Source of the DNA: Alphaproteobacteria bacterium | GTDB lineage: Bacteria > Pseudomonadota > Alphaproteobacteria > Rhizobiales > OSC116 | Assembly (NCBI GenBank): GCA_002400495.2 | Contig: NVQL02000075.1 | Span: 59,109 to 123,108 of the forward strand | Length of the DNA stretch: 64,000 nucleotides | Reading direction: 5' to 3' | Shown here: positions 26,465-34,417 of the stretch, in pieces | How positions within the stretch are numbered: the stretch's first letter is position 1 | Layout: every line of letters starts with the position of its first letter | Translations under genes and position numbers: made by a program | Notes under the pieces: generated by a model | Database searches by the model: none | Told to the model about the DNA's origin: nothing | Seen by the model: only the letters and a program-made list of their open reading frames with translations

Positions 26465-27235
26465 TCAACGCCCCATCCAGCCTCCATCGACTGTGAGAAT
26501 TGTGCCATGCACATAATCGGATGCTTTCGAGGCTAGGAACACAACAGGACCCGCAAAGTCAGCTGGTTCGCCCCACCTGCCTGCAGGTATGCGCTCTAAG
26601 ATAGAGTTGGAGCGGGCTGCATCATCTTGCAGAGCTTGGGTGTTATCGGTGGCAATATAACCTGGTGCAATGGCGTTGACGTTGATGCCCTTGCCTGCCC
26701 ACTCATTGGCCAAAGCCTTGGTAAGTTGAGCAATACCGCCTTTAGATGCGGCATAACTTGGTACATTAATGCCGCCCTGAAATGATAATAAAGAGGCGGT
26801 GAAGATGATTTTGCCAGCACCATGCTTGAGCATTGATTTACCGATTTCACGGCTTAGAATAAATTGTGCCGAAAGGTTGACCTCCAACACTTCATCCCAG
26901 AAATCATCACCATGCTCAGCAGCGGGCGCACGTTTTATAGTGCCAGCATTGTTAATGAGAATGTCGATTTTTGGATTGTCTGCCAATAAAGTGGCGGCAA
27001 ATTGTTTCACCGCAGCTCGGTTGCCAAAATCACATTGATAGGCTTTGAATTTACGGCCTAAAGCCAAAACCTCTTGCTCAATTTCGCTGCCGCTGGCCTC
27101 TAAAGATAAGCTGACGCCGATGATATCAGCGCCAGCTTTTGCCAATGCGATGGCCATGGCTTTGCCCACCCCGCGTTTGCAACCTGTTACTAGGGCTAAC
27201 TGGCCGCTTAAATCAAATAGATTTTCTGTTGACAT
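26465..27235 (-). CDS. kduD: 2-dehydro-3-deoxy-D-gluconate 5-dehydrogenase KduD
   Basis: 256-residue classical SDR. Cofactor motif TGCKRGVG (17-24), NNAG (95-98), catalytic Ser148, Tyr161 and Lys165 (YAASK), and the family ending TVDGGWMGR. KduD interconverts 2,5-diketo-3-deoxygluconate and 2-keto-3-deoxygluconate with NAD(H), in breakdown of unsaturated uronates from pectin or similar polymers. It lies 32 bp downstream of a TRAP dctM gene on the same strand, and kduI is encoded 4 kb away in the divergent unit, giving a coherent pathway. Confidence 0.92.
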   Translation of the reverse strand: MSTENLFDLSGQLALVTGCKRGVGKAMAIALAKAGADIIGVSLSLEASGSEIEQEVLALGRKFKAYQCDFGNRAAVKQFAATLLADNPKIDILINNAGTIKRAPAAEHGDDFWDEVLEVNLSAQFILSREIGKSMLKHGAGKIIFTASLLSFQGGINVPSYAASKGGIAQLTKALANEWAGKGINVNAIAPGYIATDNTQALQDDAARSNSILERIPAGRWGEPADFAGPVVFLASKASDYVHGTILTVDGGWMGR

Positions 27236-27267
27236 TTAACGCGCTCCTATTGGTGAGAAAAACCACT

Positions 27268-28545
27268 TTACCTATAAATTAAAGTCGGCAACCACATTGA
27301 CAGTTGAGGAATGAAAGTGAGCAATAACAACACCACAAGCAAAGGAATGAGGAAAGGTGCTGTGGCTTTAACGCATTGCTCAAACGGTACGCCTGACACT
27401 TTGGATAATACATAAAGCACCAAACCAACGGGCGGGGTTAGCAAGCCAATCATCAAATTTAAAATTAAAATAATGCCAAAATGCACAGGGTCAATGCCCA
27501 AGCTCATCGCCACGGGCAGTAAAACTGGTGTGAGGATTGTAATGGCGGCAATGGTTTCCATAAAGCAGCCGACGATCAGCACAATCAACATGATGGTCAG
27601 GAGAATGAGGGTTTTATTGTCGGTAAAACCAAGCAGGCCATTGGCAAAGCTTTCTGCCACTTGGTTGGCGGTTAAAATCCAAGCAAAAATGGCTGATGCA
27701 GCGACAATCATCATGATTGATGCGGTAATCTCGACCGTGTCTATCGACACGCGCAATAGGCGTTTAAAGTTTAATGTGCGATAGACGACAAGGCCTAAAA
27801 ACATAGAATATGCCACCGCACCAATGGCGGCTTCTGTGGGGGTGAAAATGCCGGTTAATATGCCGCCGACAATGATAATCGGGGTGAAAAGCGGCAGAAT
27901 TGCATGCCAAAATGAGGTGAGGAAATAGCGCCATTGGAAGGCATCATCACGCGGGTAATTGCGGATGCGCGCATAAAAAGCCACCATAACCATGAGGGCA
28001 ATCGCCATAATGAGGCCGGGTATTAAACCTGCGGCAAATAGCTGACCGATAGATGTATCAGCAATGACCCCATAAACCACCAGCGGAAGAGAAGGCGGGA
28101 TTATAGGGCCAATTGTCGATGAGGCCGCAGTGATGCCGACCGAGAAATCAGTATCATAACCTGCGTCACGCATGGCTTTAATTTCGATGTTACCAAGGCC
28201 GCCTGCATCGGCGACCGCCGCGCCTGACATGCCTGCAAAAATAACGCTGGCGCCGACATTTACATGGCCTAAACCGCCGTGCATCCAGCCGACAGTGGCA
28301 CGGGCGAAGGTGAATATTTTGGTGGTGATGCCAGAGCTGTTCATTAAATTACCTGCCATGATGAAAAATGGCACGGCGATGAGCGGAAAGCTGTTTATGC
28401 CATTGACCATATTGTGCAGCACGACAACGGGCGGTAAGCCATCGATGATGATGAAAATAAGCGAGGACACACCCAATGCAACGGCAATCGGCGCGCCTGC
28501 AATGAGCAGAACAAATAGGATGATAAATAGTAAAGATAGAGCCAT
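27268..28545 (-). CDS. TRAP transporter large permease DctM (system 2, uronate-linked)
   Basis: 425 residues, about twelve hydrophobic segments. Family blocks include GMSGAAVADAGGLG near 105, STIGPIIPPSLPLVVYG near 140 and GLLTPPVGLVLYV near 365. Channel subunit of a TRAP importer. It sits between dctQ and kduD in one operon, so the substrate is very likely an unsaturated or simple hexuronate; this is an inference from neighbours. Confidence 0.92.
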   Translation of the reverse strand: MALSLLFIILFVLLIAGAPIAVALGVSSLIFIIIDGLPPVVVLHNMVNGINSFPLIAVPFFIMAGNLMNSSGITTKIFTFARATVGWMHGGLGHVNVGASVIFAGMSGAAVADAGGLGNIEIKAMRDAGYDTDFSVGITAASSTIGPIIPPSLPLVVYGVIADTSIGQLFAAGLIPGLIMAIALMVMVAFYARIRNYPRDDAFQWRYFLTSFWHAILPLFTPIIIVGGILTGIFTPTEAAIGAVAYSMFLGLVVYRTLNFKRLLRVSIDTVEITASIMMIVAASAIFAWILTANQVAESFANGLLGFTDNKTLILLTIMLIVLIVGCFMETIAAITILTPVLLPVAMSLGIDPVHFGIILILNLMIGLLTPPVGLVLYVLSKVSGVPFEQCVKATAPFLIPLLVVLLLLTFIPQLSMWLPTLIYR

Positions 28546-28563
28546 TAAGTTGCCAATTATAAA

Positions 28564-29148
28564 TTAAATTTCGTTATGAGAATGCACTTCTAATTCGCGC
28601 ATCACATCTTGTGGTGATTGTTTGATTTTGCGCATAAGCCAGACAAATGAATAAATCGCCATGACCACCAACGATGCGGCGACAAGCCAATAAAGCAAGC
28701 TTTTGGGTATTTCGACCGAGGCCATTTTGGTGCGGGTTTTTTGCGCCAGTATAACGGCTTGATAGGCTAAATAGGCGTAGAATGAAAGTGATAAAAATTC
28801 GATCGCTATGTTGAGTCTTTTGCCATTGATTGGCGATAAATAACGATAGAAAAACTCTAAGAAAATATGAGTGCCTTTGCGGGTGACTGAAATGGCGCCA
28901 AAATAGGCCACGACAATCAATACATAACGGGCGATTTCTTCAGTCCACGCCAAGCTATCATTCAACACATAACGGGTGAAAAATTGTAAAAATACAATGA
29001 TTGCCAAACCCCAAAGCGCGATAAGCCCTGGCAGGTCGACAAGGTTGAAATCAGAGATATCAACCTCATCATCACCAAAGTCAATTTCTTGACGCGCCTC
29101 TTTCGAAGCGCGTCCATTTTGTTGATCGGAATGATCCATAAACGTCAA
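28564..29148 (-). CDS. TRAP transporter small permease DctQ (system 2, uronate-linked)
   Basis: 194 residues. A longer than usual acidic N-terminus (about 45 residues with GDDEVDISDF) precedes four membrane helices; the block FTRYVLNDSLAWTEEIARY is typical of DctQ. It lies 11 bp after dctP2 and 18 bp before dctM2, without the stem-loop found in the other two TRAP operons. Confidence 0.9.
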   Translation of the reverse strand: MTFMDHSDQQNGRASKEARQEIDFGDDEVDISDFNLVDLPGLIALWGLAIIVFLQFFTRYVLNDSLAWTEEIARYVLIVVAYFGAISVTRKGTHIFLEFFYRYLSPINGKRLNIAIEFLSLSFYAYLAYQAVILAQKTRTKMASVEIPKSLLYWLVAASLVVMAIYSFVWLMRKIKQSPQDVMRELEVHSHNEI

Positions 29149-29159
29149 AATCCTATAGC

Positions 29160-30131
29160 TTAAAGTTCGCCAAGGCGTTTGAAATGGTCGGCTGTGTATG
29201 GCACACCATCACCAATTAGGCTTGGTTTCACAGCATCTTGGAATGGTTTTTTGTCAACCACATTGACCGCAACGCCTTGCTCTTCGAACCAAGAGATTAA
29301 GTCAGTTTCTGATTTATAAATTTCTTCAGAAATCATCATTGCTGCTTTGCCCAGAATTTCTTTGACAACAGCTTGGTCATCACCAATGCGTCCCAAAGCA
29401 TCATCGGAAGCGATGATTAGCAAGCTATTCAAAATATGACCTGTGAGGTTAATGTTGCTTTGCACCTCATAGAATTTTTTGAATTTGATGGTTGGCAATG
29501 GGTTTTCTTGAGCATCTACCACACCTTGTTGCAAGGCAAGATAAACTTCCGAGAAAGCCATTGGGGTTGGGTTTGCGCCCACAGCGTTGGGGAACATCAA
29601 CATTAATGGTGAGTTTGGAACGCGAATTTTAAGGCCTTCCATATCTGATGGTTTTAGAATTGGCTTGTTAGATGTCACATGGCGTTGGCCATAATAAACC
29701 AAGCTCATCACTTGATTGCCTGTCGCATCATGATAACCGTCTGACAATTCTTTAAACAAATCAGATGTGCGATAAGATACCCAATGGTCATAACCGCGCA
29801 TGATGAACGGATAATCTGAAATGGCGATCGGGCCATAATAACGTTCAACAAAACTTGGGCCTGTATAGATGATGTCAACAGCGCCAATGCCAAGGCCTTC
29901 GTTAATTTCAACTTCTTTGCCTAATGATGATGCGGGGAAGACTTTCACTTCAACGCGGCCATCAGTGGCTTTGGCAATTTCGTCGGCTGCCCATTCGGCT
30001 TTAATATGGTAAGGCGAGCCTGACTCATATACATGTGCCCATTTTAAAGTTTCGGTGGCCAACGCGGTTGTTGCGCCTGCGACCATAATTACACCTGCAA
30101 CAATCGCGGTGCTGATTTTAGTGATATTCAT
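29160..30131 (-). CDS. TRAP transporter periplasmic binding protein DctP (system 2, uronate-linked)
   Basis: 323 residues from the ATG at 30131, which follows a GGAGGGA ribosome-binding site; a longer frame to 30200 has no such site. Signal peptide to about residue 25 (ending TTALA). Family signatures are ETLKWAHVYESGSPYH, the RVPNSPLMLMFPNAVGANP block with its carboxylate-binding arginine, and FSEVYLALQQGVVDAQENP. DctP proteins with this organisation include hexuronate binders, which agrees with the linked kdu genes. Confidence 0.92.
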   Translation of the reverse strand: MNITKISTAIVAGVIMVAGATTALATETLKWAHVYESGSPYHIKAEWAADEIAKATDGRVEVKVFPASSLGKEVEINEGLGIGAVDIIYTGPSFVERYYGPIAISDYPFIMRGYDHWVSYRTSDLFKELSDGYHDATGNQVMSLVYYGQRHVTSNKPILKPSDMEGLKIRVPNSPLMLMFPNAVGANPTPMAFSEVYLALQQGVVDAQENPLPTIKFKKFYEVQSNINLTGHILNSLLIIASDDALGRIGDDQAVVKEILGKAAMMISEEIYKSETDLISWFEEQGVAVNVVDKKPFQDAVKPSLIGDGVPYTADHFKRLGEL

Positions 30132-30152
30132 TTTTTCCCTCCTATGGAAACC

Positions 30153-30188
30153 CCAGCCCCTTTGCTGGTTTTGCCAGCCTCTCGCTGG
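30153..30188 (-). other. Two tandem small hairpins in the dctP2 leader
   Basis: CCAGC/GCTGG pairs at 30153-30157/30164-30168 and 30174-30178/30184-30188 form two short hairpins spaced by about one helical turn, 22 bp upstream of the dctP2 start. Each stem is only 5 bp, so a regulatory role is uncertain. Confidence 0.35.
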
Positions 30189-30347
30189 TTTTATTGTCAA
30201 ATTTCAATATTATTTTGAATGTTTGACGATAACTGATATATCTTATATACTAGTTATATTACAAATGCAAATCAGCTTTACGGTAATTGGTATTTCTGCT
30301 ATTTCAGATGTTCTAAAATATGCAACAAAGCTGAATGGAGACCGTTT

Positions 30348-31130
30348 ATGGAGAAAAATTCCTCCGAAAACAAAATTGAACCGATGAGAAAACGCGCGGG
30401 CAATACAGCCCCTGCGGGTAAGGGCTATTTTTACGGCTCATCAAATACCACTTTATCCGACACTCAATATGAGCGGCTGCGTGATGCGATTATATCTATG
30501 GACATGCCGCCTGGCACCGCCATATCGGAAAAAACAATCGCATTAGAGCAAGGCATTAGCCGCACGCCAATACGCGAAGCCATTATGCGGCTACACCGCG
30601 AAAAATTGGTTGAAGTGGTGGCAAAATCAGGCACATTTGTGGCGCGCATTCCTGTATCCGCTTTGCCTGAAGCACTGATCGCCCGCCGTGCGCTAGAAGG
30701 CATGACGGTAAAATCCGCGGCGAGATGCGCCAAACGCAGCCATGTATTGGAATTATATGCAGTCATTGAACGCCAGCGCGAAATGGCCGAACTGGGCAAT
30801 ATTAAAGGCTTTCATGCTGCCGATGAGAATTTTCATGAATTAATTGCGAGAATTGGCAAATTATCTGGCCTGTGGCAATTGGTGCAGCAGGTTAAATTAC
30901 AAGTCGATAGATTTAGAGTTTTAACCCTGCCCGAAGAAGGCCGTATGACCATGGTGGTGCAAGAACACACAGCTGTTGTTGATGCCATAAATGCAGGTGA
31001 TGAAGATTTAGCTTGCCAAAAAATGGAAGACCATCTTTCAGGGCTGCAGCATCACTTTCCACATTGGATTGAACAACGACCCGCCTATTTTATCCATGAC
31101 ATTGATTTGGATGATATGGCACAAATTTAA
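30348..31130 (+). CDS. GntR-family (FCD) regulator of the uronate genes
   Basis: 260 residues. Winged helix at about 42-105 with ISEKTIALEQGISRTPIREAI, followed by an FCD ligand domain. FCD metal ligands can be picked out as Asp in DENFHELIA with the following His, then EHTAVVDAI and MEDHLSGL. Similar proteins (UxuR/ExuR/KdgR type) repress hexuronate genes. GGAGA lies ten bases before the start. It leads the gntR-kduI unit and diverges from dctPQM-kduD, so both units are probably its targets. Confidence 0.88.
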   Translation: MEKNSSENKIEPMRKRAGNTAPAGKGYFYGSSNTTLSDTQYERLRDAIISMDMPPGTAISEKTIALEQGISRTPIREAIMRLHREKLVEVVAKSGTFVARIPVSALPEALIARRALEGMTVKSAARCAKRSHVLELYAVIERQREMAELGNIKGFHAADENFHELIARIGKLSGLWQLVQQVKLQVDRFRVLTLPEEGRMTMVVQEHTAVVDAINAGDEDLACQKMEDHLSGLQHHFPHWIEQRPAYFIHDIDLDDMAQI

Positions 31131-31151
31131 CTGTAAACAACGGATATTTAA

Positions 31152-31988
31152 ATGAGTATAGAAATTAGACAAGTCTCAAGCCCAACAGAAACCAAAGGTT
31201 TTGACACCAAGCAATTGCGCGAAAATTATTTGGTACAAAATATCTTTGTGGCTGATCAAGTGACCATGACCTATAGCCATTTAGATAGAAGTGTTGTCGG
31301 CGGCGCCATGCCAACAACCACCGCCCTAAAGCTTGAAGCCAACAAACAAATTGGCACCCAGAAGTTTTTAGACCGCCGCGAAATTGGCATTATAAATGTC
31401 GGCAATGATGGTGTTGTTATAGCCGATGGCGCAGAATATCCGTTAAATTATACCGATTGTTTATATTTACCAATGGGCATTGGTGAGGTGAGCTTCCAAA
31501 GTTCGGACACGCAGAACCCTGCAAAGTTTTATTTCGTAAGCGCCCCTGCCCATCATGCATATGAAGCAAAAATCATAACCGCCAATGACGCCATATTGTT
31601 AGAATTAGGCACGCAATCAGACTGTAACAAACGCCAACTTCGTCAATATATTCACCCCGAAGTGGTGGATAGCTGCCAATTGGTTATGGGTGTAACCAGT
31701 ATAGAAGATGGCAGTGTGTGGAACACCATGCCGTGCCACATCCATGACAGACGATCAGAAATTTACCTTTATTTTGATATGAAAGCTGACACACGGGTTA
31801 TTCATTTAATGGGCGAGCCTGATGAAACGCGTCATCTCATCGTTAAAAACCAAGAAGCCATTTTATCGCCGGGTTGGTCTATCCATAGCGGTGCAGGCAC
31901 GGGGCGTTATGCGTTTATTTGGTCAATGGCAGGTGACAATCAAGATTTCACCGATATGGATTTTATCGATATGCAAGATTTGCGCTAG
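31152..31988 (+). CDS. kduI: 5-keto-4-deoxyuronate isomerase KduI
   Basis: 278 residues, the same length as E. coli KduI. The zinc ligands fall at His196, His198, Glu203 and His245 (NTMPCHIHDRRSEIY and WSIHSGAG), identical in position to the E. coli enzyme. It converts 4-deoxy-L-threo-5-hexosulose uronate to 2,5-diketo-3-deoxygluconate, the substrate of KduD. It starts 21 bp after the GntR gene. With TRAP 2 and KduD it gives uptake and two pathway steps; KDG kinase and aldolase are not in the window. Confidence 0.96.
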   Translation: MSIEIRQVSSPTETKGFDTKQLRENYLVQNIFVADQVTMTYSHLDRSVVGGAMPTTTALKLEANKQIGTQKFLDRREIGIINVGNDGVVIADGAEYPLNYTDCLYLPMGIGEVSFQSSDTQNPAKFYFVSAPAHHAYEAKIITANDAILLELGTQSDCNKRQLRQYIHPEVVDSCQLVMGVTSIEDGSVWNTMPCHIHDRRSEIYLYFDMKADTRVIHLMGEPDETRHLIVKNQEAILSPGWSIHSGAGTGRYAFIWSMAGDNQDFTDMDFIDMQDLR

Positions 31989-32011
31989 GTTTTCCCAAAT
32001 TATGACGGCAA

Positions 32012-32248
32012 TTAACCAGAGATTTTTACTCTTATTTTTTGGTTGCTAATGGTTTTTCCGTGAAGTTCCGATACTGCTTTATTGGCTTCTGCCTCATCAG
32101 TCATGGTCACGAATCCAAAACCTTTAGATTTACCGGTGTTTTTATCGAGAATAATTTCGCAAGATTCAACTTTACCGTAGCTTGCGAATAATTTTTCTAA
32201 CTGGTCTTTATCCATATTCCTATGCAAGTTAAGTATCGATATATTCAT
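32012..32248 (-). CDS. Single-RRM RNA-binding protein
   Basis: 78 residues consisting of one RNA recognition motif. RNP2 is ISILNL (3-8) and RNP1 is KGFGFVTM (42-49), with the aromatic residues that stack on RNA bases present. There is no Gly-rich tail. Such small RRM proteins are best known from cyanobacteria (Rbp), where several are cold-induced, and are scattered in proteobacteria. It is convergent with kduI (23 bp) and divergent from the methyltransferase gene. Likely acts on mRNA; targets unknown. Confidence 0.92.
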   Translation of the reverse strand: MNISILNLHRNMDKDQLEKLFASYGKVESCEIILDKNTGKSKGFGFVTMTDEAEANKAVSELHGKTISNQKIRVKISG

Positions 32249-32419
32249 TAAAATGTCTCCAAAAAGGCTAGCGGTTCACTTCAATAGCATAATAGGCACA
32301 AACAATGAAGGTGAATCAGAAATTGTATTTTTCCGCTAAATTATAGTGCTAATTGTTTGGGTTTTCTATATATAGTTGATACTCAGTCGTTTCGGAATAA
32401 ATGTTTGCAAGGCCATATC

Positions 32420-33244
32420 ATGACTAAAGACAAGAAAAACACCATTAAATACAAGTTGGATGCAAAAGACAAATTCGTCATTGAAACGGGTATTTCAGAC
32501 CAAAATGGCGTTATCAAACCCAGAATGCATAAAAAATTCAAACAAATAGGTCGGTTTACTGAAATATTATCTGACAAGCTCACCCAATCTGGCGCGATCA
32601 ATCAAAAAAGAGTGAAAGTGATTGATATTGGGGCTGGCAAGGGATATATGACGTTCGCTATTTATAACTATTTGGCCAAGCGCGATTTAGATCCTGTTAT
32701 TCATGCTGTTGATTTTAATGAAGATTTGATGAAACTTGGCAACGAGACGGCCAATAAATGCGGGTTTGAAAACCTGTCTTTTATTAGCGGTTTTGCCGAT
32801 CAATATTCTGGATTGGCTTATTATGATGCGGTTGTTTCACTACATGCCTGCGACACAGCAACTGATGATGCTTTATTCATGGGTCTCAAAATGAAATCAA
32901 AAGTCATTTTATGCGCTCCGTGCTGCCAAAAAGAAGTTTTAGTGAACCTAAAAGAAAAAAAATCACTGTCAAAATTCGTAACTCACGGCTTGTTTTTGCA
33001 TAAAATGGCCGATTTAATTACCGATAATGCCCGTGTGATGCTGTTGCAATCACAAGGATACCATGTCGATGTCATTGACTTTGTTGCCTCGGAGCATACA
33101 CAAAAAAATACACTTATCGCCGCAACCAAAAAAAGCGGCAAGAAGCCAGCTTTTTACGAAAAATACAAATCATATAAATCTGAAATCGGCTTTGATGGCA
33201 TCAAACTTGAGCAAATGATGCTTGAAGAAGGCTTATTGGGCTAA
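32420..33244 (+). CDS. SAM-dependent methyltransferase (Methyltransf_32-like)
   Basis: 274 residues from the ATG at 32420 (AAGG seven bases upstream). SAM-binding motif I is VIDIGAGKGYMTFAIYNYL. It also has LHACDTATDDAL and CAPCCQKEV, the blocks shared with Methyltransf_32/METTL25-type proteins, and no other domain. The substrate is unknown; RNA or protein have been suggested for relatives. It ends four bases before the stop of the convergent denD-like gene. Confidence 0.82.
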   Translation: MTKDKKNTIKYKLDAKDKFVIETGISDQNGVIKPRMHKKFKQIGRFTEILSDKLTQSGAINQKRVKVIDIGAGKGYMTFAIYNYLAKRDLDPVIHAVDFNEDLMKLGNETANKCGFENLSFISGFADQYSGLAYYDAVVSLHACDTATDDALFMGLKMKSKVILCAPCCQKEVLVNLKEKKSLSKFVTHGLFLHKMADLITDNARVMLLQSQGYHVDVIDFVASEHTQKNTLIAATKKSGKKPAFYEKYKSYKSEIGFDGIKLEQMMLEEGLLG

Positions 33245-33248
33245 GATT

Positions 33249-34211
33249 TTAGCTTATATGTTGATCAATAAATTCTTCTATCATGCTATCGAAATTATCA
33301 TTATTTTTAAAGCCCATCATATGCGCTCTTTTGGCATTTATGACACCAGGCCAACTTTTCACTAATCTGCTTATGGTTTCATCGGGTTGGTCGATGATAA
33401 GTGAGGTGTTACCATCGTGGGTCTGAAGTGACGAGATCATTTCGGCAACGGTGGTTGTGAGGCCGGGTAGATTCACCACACGTGATTCATTACCCCAATC
33501 TTGATGACTTAAATTATAAGCATGAATTAAATTTTCAATTATAACCGATGGGGATTGTATCCAGAGTGACTGAGATCTATCGACAGGGCAAATGGCTTTT
33601 TCGCCCATTAACGGTTCTCGTATGATTGAACTTACAAATGAAGATGCGGCTTTATTTGGTTTGCCTGGTCTAATGGCGATTGTCGGCAGGCGAACGGCTC
33701 TGCCATCAATATAATTTTTTCTGGTATATTCACTAATCAAATATTCACCGAGAATTTTTTGCATTCCATAGGATGAAAGCGGTAAAGCTGGTGTGTCGTC
33801 TTCGACAATTGGTGGCGTATTGCCAAAAACAGCAACCGAAGAGCTGAATACAATTTTGGCTTTATTGGGGAGTTTGCGGCAACGCTCTAACAATTCGCGA
33901 GTTGCATCAAGGTTAACCTTCATGCCCAAATCAAAATCAGCTTCAGCTGCAGAGCTTACGATGGCTGCAAGGTGAAAAACTCCATCCACATCGTCAGTAA
34001 TGGCTTGGTCAAAAAATTGTGGGTCTGAAATGTCACCAAAAATAGAGGTGACGCCTTTAATGGGGTTTTTGGGCTCAATTTGGTCAATTAATATTATGTT
34101 ATCGATGGTTTTTAAGTCACCATTGCGATCTACTAATTTCCCAATTTCTAGCAGTTTTTTTGCCAACATTTGACCCAAAAACCCATAACCACCGGTTATC
34201 ACTATTTTCAT
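33249..34211 (-). CDS. NAD-dependent epimerase/dehydratase, DenD-like (D-erythronate dehydrogenase)
   Basis: 320 residues from the ATG at 34211 (AAGGGG upstream). Extended-SDR nucleotide motif VITGGYGFLGQML, catalytic Ser in FSSSVAVFG and YxxxK in SSYGMQK. The RPGKPNKAASSF and IIREPLMGE blocks resemble DenD, which oxidises D-erythronate to 2-keto-D-erythronate in a tetronate pathway. The kinase, isomerase and transporter genes usual for that pathway are not adjacent, so the substrate assignment is moderate. Confidence 0.75.
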   Translation of the reverse strand: MKIVITGGYGFLGQMLAKKLLEIGKLVDRNGDLKTIDNIILIDQIEPKNPIKGVTSIFGDISDPQFFDQAITDDVDGVFHLAAIVSSAAEADFDLGMKVNLDATRELLERCRKLPNKAKIVFSSSVAVFGNTPPIVEDDTPALPLSSYGMQKILGEYLISEYTRKNYIDGRAVRLPTIAIRPGKPNKAASSFVSSIIREPLMGEKAICPVDRSQSLWIQSPSVIIENLIHAYNLSHQDWGNESRVVNLPGLTTTVAEMISSLQTHDGNTSLIIDQPDETISRLVKSWPGVINAKRAHMMGFKNNDNFDSMIEEFIDQHIS

Positions 34212-34417
34212 ATATTTCCCCTTATATTTTTTGCGCAATTGGCCTAAATACGTTATCAACTCGTCGATCTGCGGCTTTATAAATATCGATAATTGATTAT
34301 ATTAATATTTCAATTTGATGCAAAAGGCAAGCATGTGCAGCCATGCAACTGATGATGGCAAAAATAGCTAATATTGCCATTGTTTGGTTGGTTTATAAAT
34401 GTGCATTATTGGTTTGG

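Noticed and set aside
30196..30300. GntR operator upstream of dctP2
   Set aside because: GTCAAA...TTTGAC and an AATTGGTA half-site are visible, but neither gives a convincing full palindrome, so no site is called.
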